A DNA stretch of 16,540 bases, from the NCBI GenBank assembly GCA_963532875.1, contig CAUSLO010000028.1, positions 1 through 16,540 on the forward strand, read 5' to 3'. The notes under the pieces are model-generated. The model was not told the origin of the DNA. It saw only the letters and a program-made list of their open reading frames with translations, and did not search any database. The stretch comes from CAUTUX01 sp963532875. GTDB lineage: Bacteria > Bacillota > Clostridia > Christensenellales > CAG-917. Each line of letters begins with the position of its first letter. Position 1 is the stretch's first letter. The position numbers and the translations under genes were made by a program. Positions 1-7,072 of this stretch are shown piece by piece.

Positions 1-51
1 TTTACTGACTATTTAGGGGGTTCGTGAGCCTGCAAGTGTCAAAGATGAGAA
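1..51 (+). repeat. Left copy of a diverged inverted terminal repeat
   Basis: Read on the plus strand, these 51 bases align without gaps to the reverse complement of the last 51 bases (16490-16540), with 40 of 51 identical by hand count. The outermost 7 bases (TTTACTG) and the innermost 15 (TGTCAAAGATGAGAA, 37-51) are identical. No long ORF runs through it. Two frames keep some similarity between the copies, but each is interrupted by a stop in at least one copy. It could be the end of a mobile element, or the 3' part of a gene family whose copies ended the assembly. Confidence 0.6.
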
Positions 52-151
52 AATATACTATACAACATTAAAGCAAATCAATTTAACTCACAAATTTCAT
101 ATACCCTATTTTTAACGGATTAGACATGCTGTATATATATTATTTTTAAAT

Positions 152-177
152 AAAAAGAGACCTCTCGGTCTCCTTTT
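152..177 (-). terminator. Rho-independent terminator of the DUF3793-flavodoxin operon
   Basis: On the minus strand GAGACC pairs with GGTCTC around a GAGA tetraloop. The stem extends by a G-U and four A-U pairs to about 11 bp and is followed by a U-rich tract. It lies 35 bp past the flavodoxin stop codon. A second small hairpin (GCAAC/GTTGC, 180-193) sits between it and the gene. The plus strand also has a T tract after the stem, so it may act in both directions. Confidence 0.8.
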
Positions 178-211
178 ATGCAACTTGCGTTGCCAAAACA
201 AAATATGAGGA

Positions 212-625
212 CTATTTGATTGTTTTTCCATATTCTAAACAACGATTTACTATATCATCTTCGTCTTCTTGTATAGCCAACCCTTCGTTGTTGAATAACT
301 TTGCTCCTACTGCTTTTACGTCTTCTTCCCAGTTTCTCATCCACTCGCCATCTCCCCAGCCATACGAACCAAAGAGCACAACAGTTTTGTCTTTTAGATT
401 TGACTTAATCTTTTCATAAAATGGGGCAAATATTTCTTCTTCAAGTTCCTCTGCTCCCATTGCTGGACACCCAAGTGCAACGATATCGTAGTCGTTTACG
501 CTGACTTCATTGTCATTTAAATTAACAATATCTACTGAATGATTTGCTTTCATTCCTTCTGCTATTGCATTTGCCATACCTTCTGTATTCCCTGTTTGTG
601 ACCAAAATGCTACTAGTGCTTTCAT
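212..625 (-). CDS. Flavodoxin (short-chain, FMN-binding)
   Basis: This 137-residue cytoplasmic protein is a low-potential FMN electron carrier that can replace ferredoxin, for example as acceptor for pyruvate:ferredoxin oxidoreductase. The N-terminus shows the beta-strand followed by the phosphate loop SQTGNT (residues 9-14), which binds the FMN phosphate. Aromatic and glycine-rich loops follow: LGCPAMGAEELEE near 52-64 and GSYGWGDGEWM near 87-97, both usual in clostridial flavodoxins. Its length matches short-chain flavodoxins (about 140). The ATG abuts the stop codon of the upstream DUF3793 gene. Its GGAGG ribosome site lies inside the end of that gene, so the two are probably translationally coupled. 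The terminator at 152-177 closes the unit. The PFOR gene 1.2 kb away is a plausible redox partner. Confidence 0.95.
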   Translation of the reverse strand: MKALVAFWSQTGNTEGMANAIAEGMKANHSVDIVNLNDNEVSVNDYDIVALGCPAMGAEELEEEIFAPFYEKIKSNLKDKTVVLFGSYGWGDGEWMRNWEEDVKAVGAKLFNNEGLAIQEDEDDIVNRCLEYGKTIK

Positions 626-1183
626 TTACGCCTCCATAAATACATTTTCTATGTTATCTGTTTTTTCTATTTCAAATTCATAATACTTTTTTGCTTTTTG
701 ATATTTATCAAATAACTCAAGTTTTTGCCTTACATTTTTATATACTTTCCAGATTCCAACAACCTTGTGTTTAGTAGGATTCTTTATAAACCCAACAATG
801 TCTTCAATTGGATATCCTAGAAATATTCCTATCTCGTGTGGAAACCCTTTTCCAGAAATCTCTATTCTCTCTCTTAGTCGATTAAGATGTTCTTCTATTG
901 TTACGCATTCTGAGTATCCATACTGAGCAAGGAATTTCTTATTCCTTTTTTGTTTTAAATGTTCTTTTAGTTTTCCTTGATTAAATGCAAAGATAAGTGT
1001 CCGTCTTTCATTTTTATGAAGCATTTCAAATCTAGACCCTATAGGAGACAACTTTGCATTCAAATCTTGTATAACGCTGTCTATGTTTTCAAGATTCGGT
1101 TGTACAGAATAAAGGGAAGCAACTTTTACTCCCGATATACCTAAACAACAACCTTTACAAACTCTCTTCTCTATTTCGCTCAT
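626..1183 (-). CDS. DUF3793 family protein
   Basis: This 185-residue soluble protein of unknown biochemical function matches the DUF3793 pattern. It has an N-terminal Cys-containing segment (CKGCCLGISGVKVASLY, about 9-25), a central NERRTLIFAFNQGKL block, and the family signature FPHEIGIFLGYPIEDIVGFI near 115-135 followed by GIWKVY near 144-149. From memory, such proteins are often found beside flavodoxin genes in Clostridia and are suspected of a role in iron or heme handling, but no activity is established. It is first in a two-gene operon, with flavodoxin starting at the next base. No strong Shine-Dalgarno site precedes the ATG (only AAAAAG), so translation may be weak or controlled. There is no signal peptide or membrane segment. 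Confidence 0.85.
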   Translation of the reverse strand: MSEIEKRVCKGCCLGISGVKVASLYSVQPNLENIDSVIQDLNAKLSPIGSRFEMLHKNERRTLIFAFNQGKLKEHLKQKRNKKFLAQYGYSECVTIEEHLNRLRERIEISGKGFPHEIGIFLGYPIEDIVGFIKNPTKHKVVGIWKVYKNVRQKLELFDKYQKAKKYYEFEIEKTDNIENVFMEA

Positions 1184-1190
1184 CTTTTTA

Positions 1191-1216
1191 ATTGTTAATC
1201 TAATTTAACTAACAAT
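1191..1216. promoter_or_regulatory. Inverted repeat upstream of the DUF3793-flavodoxin operon
   Basis: ATTGTTA (1191-1197) and TAACAAT (1210-1216) form a perfect 7-bp dyad with a 12-bp spacer, beginning 8 bp before the DUF3793 start codon. It lies at or just after the predicted transcription start of that operon, the usual place for a repressor operator. It could alternatively be a weak hairpin in the leader. The regulator is unknown. Confidence 0.4.
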
Positions 1217-1245
1217 AGTAAATCATATTAAACATTTATAGTCAA
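1217..1245 (-). promoter_or_regulatory. Candidate promoter for DUF3793-flavodoxin
   Basis: On the minus strand TTGACT (1240-1245) is separated by 17 bp from TTTACT (1217-1222). The -35 is good and the -10 moderate. The predicted start falls inside the adjacent inverted repeat, leaving a leader of roughly 25 nt. Confidence 0.4.
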
Positions 1246-1283
1246 CAATTTTCATTTACATAATTTTGCCTATATTTCTCCAA

Positions 1284-1318
1284 TAACTTAACTTTTTAGA
1301 ATAGTTTACTTAACTTTT
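1284..1318. promoter_or_regulatory. Paired CTTAAC boxes upstream of the DtxR-like gene
   Basis: Two copies of T-N-ACTTAACTTTT occur at 1284-1296 and 1306-1318. They are spaced 22 bp start to start, about two helical turns, so they lie on the same DNA face. The same motif recurs twice just before the PFOR gene (1753-1774). Read on the minus strand the core is AAGTTAAGT, loosely like the GGTTAG-type tandem repeats bound by DtxR/IdeR proteins. Assigning them to the neighbouring regulator is inference. Confidence 0.4.
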
Positions 1319-1320
1319 AT

Positions 1321-1349
1321 TTGAATTGCTTAAATAACTCTGATATCCT
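1321..1349 (+). promoter_or_regulatory. Candidate promoter for the DtxR-like gene
   Basis: TTGAAT (1321-1326), a 17-bp spacer and TATCCT (1344-1349) give a fair sigma-70/A match directly after the paired boxes. The leader would be very short, with GAGGTGG (1357-1363) close to the predicted start, so the true promoter may lie slightly further upstream. Confidence 0.35.
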
Positions 1350-1366
1350 TAAAAAAGAGGTGGCAC

Positions 1367-1744
1367 ATGAAAAGAATTACACAATCAAATGAAGATTATC
1401 TTGAGGCTATTCTTTTATTAGAAAAAAATGGCTCTACTCGTTCTATTGACGTTGCTAATTCACTAAATGTATCTAAAGCGGCTGTAAGCATCGCTATGAA
1501 TGAATTAATTGATAAGGAATTAGTTACCAAAGCAAAGTATGGGGACATTTTTTTTACTGAAAAAGGACGTAAAATTGCAACTGAGACCTTAAACAAGCAT
1601 GCTCTTTTGAGAAAATTCTTGGTATCAATTGGTGTAGACGGGGAAACTGCTGAAGAAGAATGTTGTAAGATTGAACATATACTTTCAGATAAAACTTTAG
1701 AGTGCATAAAAAAACTTACAGAGAACTTAACAAAGATTGTTTAG
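1367..1744 (+). CDS. DtxR/MntR-family metal-dependent transcriptional regulator, short form
   Basis: This 125-residue DNA-binding regulator probably represses metal-homeostasis genes when loaded with Fe(II) or Mn(II). The N-terminal winged helix opens with EDYLEAI and continues through the recognition-helix region VSKAAVSIAMNEL (35-47) and the wing near 58-66. The dimerisation helices contain KHALLRKFL and ECCKIEHILSDKT. Aligning by eye to MntR and DtxR, the metal ligands are D10, E13, H78, C100, E103 and H104. Cys at the 100 position matches DtxR Cys102, the iron-sensor type, whereas MntR has Glu99. DtxR Glu83 of the ancillary site appears replaced (R82/K83), and there is no C-terminal SH3-like domain. 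GAGGTGG precedes the ATG. It is divergent from the flavodoxin operon and 105 bp upstream of PFOR, with shared boxes on both sides, suggesting self-regulation and local targets. Confidence 0.85.
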   Translation: MKRITQSNEDYLEAILLLEKNGSTRSIDVANSLNVSKAAVSIAMNELIDKELVTKAKYGDIFFTEKGRKIATETLNKHALLRKFLVSIGVDGETAEEECCKIEHILSDKTLECIKKLTENLTKIV

Positions 1745-1752
1745 GCTATATG

Positions 1753-1774
1753 CTTAACTTTTAACTTAACTTTT
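1753..1774. promoter_or_regulatory. CTTAAC boxes upstream of the PFOR gene
   Basis: CTTAACTTTT (1753-1762) runs directly into TAACTTAACTTTT (1762-1774), repeating the motif found at 1284-1318. They start only 8 bp after the regulator's stop codon and 76 bp before the PFOR start codon, in or just upstream of where its promoter should be. A small dyad, ATACA-GTT-TGTAT, follows at 1790-1802. No convincing -35/-10 pair could be fixed here. Confidence 0.4.
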
Positions 1775-1849
1775 TTCAATCACCTTTTCATACAGTTTGT
1801 ATATATTTTATGTTATTATTTTATTTAATTATATTGGAGGCATACAAAT

Positions 1850-4800
1850 ATGAGTAAAAAATTAACAATAGATGGAAACACTGCCGCTGCACACGTTGCA
1901 TATGCATTTTCAGATGCGGCTGCAATATATCCAATTACACCTTCTTCGCCTATGGCAGAAAGTTGTGATGAATGGGCTAGTGCTCAGAGAAAGAACATTT
2001 TTGGTAACGTAGTAAAAGTTATTGAAATGCAATCTGAGGCAGGTGCTGCAGGTGCTGTTCATGGTTCTCTTGCTGCTGGTGCTCTAACCAACACTTTCAC
2101 AGCTAGTCAAGGGTTATTGTTAATGATTCCAAATATGTACAAGATTGCTGGGGAACTACTCCCTTCTGTTTTTCATGTATCTGCTCGTGCAGTTGCAGGA
2201 CATGCTTTAAATATTTTCGGTGATCACTCAGACGTAATGGCATGTAGACAAACAGGCTTTGCGATGCTTGCTTCAAACTGTGTACAAGAGGCAATGGATT
2301 TGGCTTTGGTATCTCATCTATCTGCCTTAAAATCCTCTATCCCTTTCTTGCACTTCTTCGATGGGTTTAGGACATCACATGAAATAAGCAAAATTGACGT
2401 TATTGACTACGATGAAATGAAAAAACTAGTTGATATGAATGACGTTATTAACTTCAGAATGAAAGGTCTTAATCCTTCTCATCCACATCAAACAGGTACT
2501 GCGCAAAACCCAGACATCTACTTCCAAAACAAAGAAGCAGCGAATAAATACTATGATGCTGTTCCTGGTATTGTCCAAGATATGATGAACAAGGTTGCTG
2601 AATTAACAGGAAGACAATATAACCTTGTTGACTACTATGGTTCTAAATCTGCTGACCGTGTAATTGTAATGATGGGAAGTGGTGCTGAGGCTTGCGAAGA
2701 AACTGTTGACTATTATAAGAAGCAAGGCGAAAAAGTTGGCTTGATTAAAATTAGATTATATAGACCATTCCCAACTGAGGCATTCTTAAGTGCACTACCT
2801 AAAACAGCAAAATGTCTAACTGTTCTTGATAGAACAAAAGAACCAGGATCTCTTGGAGAACCTCTTTATCTTGATGTTGTTGTTGCATTGGCTAGTGGCA
2901 AAAGAGATGTTGAAGTTCTTGCTGGTAGATATGGTCTAGGAAGTAAGGAATTTAATCCTTCAATGGTTAATGCTATATACAAGAATATGGAGAAAAACAA
3001 AGTAAACCACTTCACTATCGGTATTAATGATGATGTTACATTTAAGTCATTAGAAGTATCTGAAAAAATTGATGCTGCCGATAAGTCCACTATTTCTTGT
3101 AAATTCTACGGATTAGGATCAGATGGAACCGTTGGTGCTAATAAAAACTCAATCAAAATCATCGGTGATAATAGTGATAAATACGTACAAGGATATTTTG
3201 CATATGACTCAAAGAAATCGGGCGGTATTACAATTTCGCACTTGAGATTCTCAAACAAACCAATACGTAGTACATACTTAATTGACCAAGCGGACTTTGT
3301 TGCTTGCCACAACGAATCATATGTCCTTAGATACGATATGCTCTCTGATTTAAAAGAAAAGGGGGTATTCCTACTCAACTCTCACTGGACTGCAGAAGAA
3401 ATGGAACATCAACTCCCAGCATCTGTTAAAAGAGAAATAGCGAAAAAGAAAGTTAGATTTTATAACCTAGATGGACAAAAAGTTATACAAGAAATTGGAG
3501 CAAAAAAAGGTGTCAACACAGTTATGCAAGCGGCATTCTTCTATCTTGCAAATGTAATTCCATATGAAGAGGCTGAAGAATTAATGAAGGCTGCAATCAA
3601 AAAAACATATGGCAAGAAAGGCGACGCTATTGTAGCAATGAATATTGCTTGTGTTGAAAATGCTATAAAGAACCTTGAAGAAATCAAGTACCCTGCTTCT
3701 TGGGAAACAACTGAGGAAGGTGCTGAACCATTAGCAACACCAAATGATCCATACTTCCAAAATTTCATTGCCCCAATCGCAAATCAAGAAGGAGACAAAC
3801 TCCCAGTATCTTCATTTGATCCTGCAGGTATTGTTCCAACTGGCACAACAAAATTTGAAAAACGTGGAATTGCTATAGCTGTCCCAACATGGGATGTTTC
3901 AAAATGTATTCAGTGCAACCGCTGTTCGTTGGTTTGTCCACACGCAGCAATACGTCCTGTTCTAGCGAAACCAGAAGAAATGAAAAAGAAACCTAAGACA
4001 TTTGAAACAAAGCCGGCTGTTGGATTTAAGGAGTATGAATATAGAATCCAAGTAAGCCCATTTGACTGTACAGGTTGCGGAAACTGCGTTCAGGTTTGTC
4101 CTGCAAAAGAAAAGGCACTTGCAATGACTCCTCTAGCAACTGCAATTGAGCAAGAAGCAAAGAACTGGGATTACTCACAAACACTTAAAGAAACAAGTGC
4201 AGAAATCAATCCTAACAGCGTAAAAGGTAGCCAATTCAAGAAACCTCTATTTGAATTCTCAGGGGCTTGTGCTGGATGTGGTGAAACCCCTTACGTTAAA
4301 TTAATGACACAATTATTTGGTGACAGAATGGTTGTTGCTAACGCAACTGGATGTTCATCAATATATGGTGGTTCTGCTCCAACATGTCCATACACAAAAA
4401 ACGACAAAGGTGAAGGACCTGCATGGGCTAACTCTCTATTTGAGGATAACGCTGAGTTCGGATACGGAATGAGTACTGCTTTTGAAGTTAGAAGAGACAC
4501 ATTAGGAATGATGCTTAGTGCTCTACAAAATGAAGAAATCTCACAAGAATTAAAGGACGCTATTGCGAAATGGCATGAAACTAAAAATGACGGTAGCCTA
4601 TCAAAGAAGGCATCTGAAGAATTAATTGAGCAATTGAAGATTGAAAAGAAAACAGCCAAAGGAGATATCAAGAAAACAATCACTGAACTACTAAAGGCAG
4701 AAGACTTGTTCATAAAGAAATCTATCTGGATTGTTGGTGGCGACGGATGGGCATATGATATTGGCTACAATGGTGTTGATCACGTTCTAGCAACTGGACA

Positions 4801-5389
4801 AGACGTTAACATCCTAGTATTGGATACTGAAGTATATTCAAATACAGGTGGTCAAGCTTCAAAATCAACTCCTACAGGTGCAACAGCAAAATTTGCAGCA
4901 AACGGAAAGAGAACTAAGAAAAAAGATCTTGCTCTGCTCGCTATGGACTATGGCAACGTATATGTTGCACAAGTTTCTATGGGTGCAGATATGAACCAAG
5001 TGGTTAAGGCGTTTGCAGAAGCAGAGGCATATAGCGGGCCTTCATTGATAATTGCATATGCCCCATGTATCAGCCATGGAATAAACATGTCAAAATCACA
5101 AGCAGAAATGAAACGTGCTGTTGATAGCGGATACTGGCAACTATTCAGATACAATCCAACTTTAATTGGAAGTGATAAATCTCCATTAACAATTGATAGC
5201 AAAGATCCAAGCGCAGATTATCAAGAGTTCTTAATGAGTGAAACTAGATATGCTGCTCTAGCAAAACAACATCCTGATATGGCTAAAGATTTGTTTATAC
5301 AAAACGAACTTGAGGCAAGCAAGAAGAGAGAATTCTATAAGAAAAAGGCTGAGATGCTAAAACCTGTACAGCCTACACCTGAAGAATAA
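1850..5389 (+). CDS. nifJ: Pyruvate:ferredoxin (flavodoxin) oxidoreductase
   Basis: This 1179-residue cytoplasmic enzyme oxidises pyruvate with CoA to acetyl-CoA and CO2 and reduces ferredoxin or flavodoxin. The length fits the homodimeric one-chain form (about 1170-1200). The pyruvate-binding domain I has YPITPS at 27-32 and the conserved E63 in EMQSEAGAAGA. A two-cluster ferredoxin domain carries [4Fe-4S] ligands C686/C689/C692/C696 and C740/C743/C746/C750. The thiamine-diphosphate domain has GDGWAYDIG starting near G964-D965, then LDTEVYSNTGGQASKSTPTGA. Proximal cluster ligands are C807, C810, C835 and C1073. All key residues are present. GGAGG lies 9 bp before the ATG. It follows the metalloregulator in the same direction, and CTTAAC boxes precede it. 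In a fermenter this enzyme supplies acetyl-CoA to AdhE. Confidence 0.97.
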   Translation: MSKKLTIDGNTAAAHVAYAFSDAAAIYPITPSSPMAESCDEWASAQRKNIFGNVVKVIEMQSEAGAAGAVHGSLAAGALTNTFTASQGLLLMIPNMYKIAGELLPSVFHVSARAVAGHALNIFGDHSDVMACRQTGFAMLASNCVQEAMDLALVSHLSALKSSIPFLHFFDGFRTSHEISKIDVIDYDEMKKLVDMNDVINFRMKGLNPSHPHQTGTAQNPDIYFQNKEAANKYYDAVPGIVQDMMNKVAELTGRQYNLVDYYGSKSADRVIVMMGSGAEACEETVDYYKKQGEKVGLIKIRLYRPFPTEAFLSALPKTAKCLTVLDRTKEPGSLGEPLYLDVVVALASGKRDVEVLAGRYGLGSKEFNPSMVNAIYKNMEKNKVNHFTIGINDDVTFKSLEVSEKIDAADKSTISCKFYGLGSDGTVGANKNSIKIIGDNSDKYVQGYFAYDSKKSGGITISHLRFSNKPIRSTYLIDQADFVACHNESYVLRYDMLSDLKEKGVFLLNSHWTAEEMEHQLPASVKREIAKKKVRFYNLDGQKVIQEIGAKKGVNTVMQAAFFYLANVIPYEEAEELMKAAIKKTYGKKGDAIVAMNIACVENAIKNLEEIKYPASWETTEEGAEPLATPNDPYFQNFIAPIANQEGDKLPVSSFDPAGIVPTGTTKFEKRGIAIAVPTWDVSKCIQCNRCSLVCPHAAIRPVLAKPEEMKKKPKTFETKPAVGFKEYEYRIQVSPFDCTGCGNCVQVCPAKEKALAMTPLATAIEQEAKNWDYSQTLKETSAEINPNSVKGSQFKKPLFEFSGACAGCGETPYVKLMTQLFGDRMVVANATGCSSIYGGSAPTCPYTKNDKGEGPAWANSLFEDNAEFGYGMSTAFEVRRDTLGMMLSALQNEEISQELKDAIAKWHETKNDGSLSKKASEELIEQLKIEKKTAKGDIKKTITELLKAEDLFIKKSIWIVGGDGWAYDIGYNGVDHVLATGQDVNILVLDTEVYSNTGGQASKSTPTGATAKFAANGKRTKKKDLALLAMDYGNVYVAQVSMGADMNQVVKAFAEAEAYSGPSLIIAYAPCISHGINMSKSQAEMKRAVDSGYWQLFRYNPTLIGSDKSPLTIDSKDPSADYQEFLMSETRYAALAKQHPDMAKDLFIQNELEASKKREFYKKKAEMLKPVQPTPEE

Positions 5390-5405
5390 GAAGCACTTGC
5401 TTTTT
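5388..5405 (+). terminator. Probable terminator between PFOR and the convergent kinase gene
   Basis: AAGAAGC (5388-5394) can pair with GCTTTTT (5399-5405) around ACTT, one pair being G-T. The stem is weak and A-T-rich. It starts within the PFOR stop codon and reaches the last codon of the opposing gene, leaving 14 bp between the genes. No better hairpin is visible. Confidence 0.35.
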
Positions 5406-6237
5406 ACTTCTGCAAAAATATTTTTGTAGATGTAACTTTATCTGAAAGAATATCGTTTATTGAATATTTACTTGAAGCAATTATAACTTTAATTTTCTTT
5501 TTAACAGCTTCTTTAATATATTCAAGTTTTGCATATGCTCCATTAGCACCCTTTCTAGATGCTCCATTACAATTTTCTTGAAGCATGGTTATCTTTTCTA
5601 ATAACCCTTCAATGGTTGAGTCATAGACTTCTTTAATGATGCTAGTTGGATCCGTGTGATCTCTCAAAATACCTTCTGTTGTTGAAAGTATTAAAAGTGT
5701 ATCACACTCTACTAGACATGCAATTTGAGTGGCTGTTTCATCATTGTCTATACATTCTATTGCGTGCCCATCATTTTTCTCTTTAAATTTAACTATCTCG
5801 TTTTTTCTATTTTCTTCATAACTGACCGCATCATTATAGTTTACTATTGGAATAGCATTTTGAGATGGGGCTCTGAATAGGAACTCTTTAAGATGTTTCT
5901 TCTTTGTTTCATCGTTGAAATTCGAGTGTTCTATCAGTAACTGCCTAACGCTATATCTACTGTCTATATATTGTCTATATGTCTGCATTAATATTGATTG
6001 CCCTTGGGCTGCGTAGTCTGTCTTATTCTCTTCATCAGTGCCTTGCAATTCTTTCCCATTACGCTTTACGTAGTCTAATTTTCCAATTTCCGTTGCTCCT
6101 GAGGTTACAAGTATGTAGCCTGGCTTTAATTCACGCGAAAGTCTCGAGATGATATTGTAGTCGATATCATTGTATTCTTTGTTTATAAGTGCCATAGAGC
6201 CTATTTTACATACCAATTTAATGTCTTTATTGTCCAT
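5404..6237 (-). CDS. Amino acid kinase family protein, glutamate 5-kinase-like (no PUA domain)
   Basis: The 277-residue product has the carbamate/amino-acid kinase fold and most resembles glutamate 5-kinase (ProB), which phosphorylates L-glutamate in proline synthesis. Visible landmarks are VTSGATEIG (about 44-52, compare VSSGAIAAG), AAQGQSILMQTY (about 76-87), VNYNDA (about 132-137), CIDNDETATQIA (about 162-173, compare GDNDxLSA) and a glycine-rich loop GASRKGANGAYAKL (about 225-238) where ProB has GTGGMxTK. The C-terminal PUA domain of full ProB is absent. The glycine-loop changes suggest altered substrate or lost feedback control. The ATG at 6237 is chosen because AGAGGA lies just upstream; an in-frame TTG at 6276 would add 13 basic residues. 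No proA or proC is nearby, so proline synthesis is not shown. It converges on PFOR. Confidence 0.75.
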   Translation of the reverse strand: MDNKDIKLVCKIGSMALINKEYNDIDYNIISRLSRELKPGYILVTSGATEIGKLDYVKRNGKELQGTDEENKTDYAAQGQSILMQTYRQYIDSRYSVRQLLIEHSNFNDETKKKHLKEFLFRAPSQNAIPIVNYNDAVSYEENRKNEIVKFKEKNDGHAIECIDNDETATQIACLVECDTLLILSTTEGILRDHTDPTSIIKEVYDSTIEGLLEKITMLQENCNGASRKGANGAYAKLEYIKEAVKKKIKVIIASSKYSINDILSDKVTSTKIFLQK

Positions 6238-6531
6238 ACTTCCTCTTCTTGTCGTGCTTAATTTTTCTCTCTTCAACTGCTTTCTATCCTATCATTTTCT
6301 TTTTATAAAGACAATTCTCACGTCAAAAATGGGTTTTAAAAGTTGGCAAATCAGATTGCACCCATTATACATTTTTTCATTGTCCACCAAGACAAAAAAT
6401 ATCTGTCTGCTAAAATTTTATATTCCTACATATTGTGTTTGCCCTAGTATAAAACACTACACCTAGTGCTCGCCAAAATAATATTCTGTTTCTTATTGCA
6501 AATCTGTTTAAAAGTTAGTAAAGTTTTTTCT
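6238..6531. other. Divergent intergenic region (294 bp)
   Basis: This separates the kinase gene (minus) from the DUF4364 gene (plus) and holds no credible gene. A plus-strand promoter candidate is annotated separately at 6343-6371. On the minus strand TTGTCT, a 17-bp spacer and TAGGAT upstream of the kinase is a weaker candidate. A short TTGTC/GACAA hairpin sits at 6380-6395. Confidence 0.5.
6343..6371 (+). promoter_or_regulatory. Candidate promoter for the DUF4364 gene
   Basis: TTGGCA (6343-6348), a 17-bp spacer and TATACA (6366-6371) are a fair sigma-A match. They are about 160 bp before the chosen ATG, so the leader would be long. A second -10-like TATAAA lies nearer the gene (around 6450) without a good -35. 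Confidence 0.3.
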
Positions 6532-7065
6532 ATGCTTGAAAATAAATGTTTGTATTCATTAGAAAAGAAAGATATTAAACTAGTTATTCTCTTCTTGTTT
6601 GACAAGATGGGAATCGCAATGGATGACGAGAAGGTATGTGAAATACTCTCAGTTGAAAATACTTGGGTTACATACATTGATGCAAAACAAGCCCTATCAG
6701 AACTCCTAGAAACAAACTTGGTATATAGAATTCACAAAACTACTAAAATCACCGTATCAAAAGAAGGTTCTGATTGTATTTCACAATTTTACAAGGACAT
6801 TCCTCTTTCATTACGTGAAAGCATTACCGACTATTGCAGAGACCATAGGCTACAACTAAAGCAATCTCAAACATATATAGCGGACTACTCTAAAAATATT
6901 GATGGGACATACACCCTACGTCTCAAGGTTATGGGTGACATAAATAGTCTCATGGATTTAAAATTAACTGTACCAAACAGACAAACTGCTCAATACGTCT
7001 TTAAGTTATGGCGTGAAAAAGCTTCAAATACTTATACATCTCTATATGAGATGCTCACTGAATAA
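6532..7065 (+). CDS. DUF4364 family protein, probable winged-helix regulator
   Basis: The product is 178 residues from the ATG at 6532, close to the length I recall for DUF4364. An in-frame GTG at 6466 would add a 22-residue hydrophobic stretch that I judge untranslated. The N-terminal half (KDIKLVILFLFDKMGIAMDD, then YIDAKQALSELLETNLVYRI and ITVSKEGSDCISQF) has the helix-turn-helix and wing pattern of a PadR-like winged helix. The second half (about 100-178) is an alpha/beta region with YTLRLKVMG typical of the family. Neither start has a strong Shine-Dalgarno site. Function is unknown; a transcriptional regulator is inferred from the fold. It is divergent from the kinase gene and converges on the dehydrogenase-like gene with 7 bp between stops. 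Confidence 0.75.
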   Translation: MLENKCLYSLEKKDIKLVILFLFDKMGIAMDDEKVCEILSVENTWVTYIDAKQALSELLETNLVYRIHKTTKITVSKEGSDCISQFYKDIPLSLRESITDYCRDHRLQLKQSQTYIADYSKNIDGTYTLRLKVMGDINSLMDLKLTVPNRQTAQYVFKLWREKASNTYTSLYEMLTE

Positions 7066-7072
7066 TTAATTC

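Noticed and set aside
1..211. CRISPR array, riboswitch or FMN aptamer before or after flavodoxin
   Set aside because: There are no direct repeats with regular spacers and no recognisable aptamer. The only structures are a terminator and a small hairpin.
4291..4713. 140-residue minus-strand ORF inside the PFOR gene
   Set aside because: It is a shadow of the thiamine-domain coding region of PFOR, whose motifs are intact on the plus strand.
6466..6531. GTG start 22 codons upstream of the DUF4364 ATG
   Set aside because: The added residues are a hydrophobic, Cys/Phe-rich stretch unlike the family, and there is no ribosome site. The ATG start gives the usual family length.
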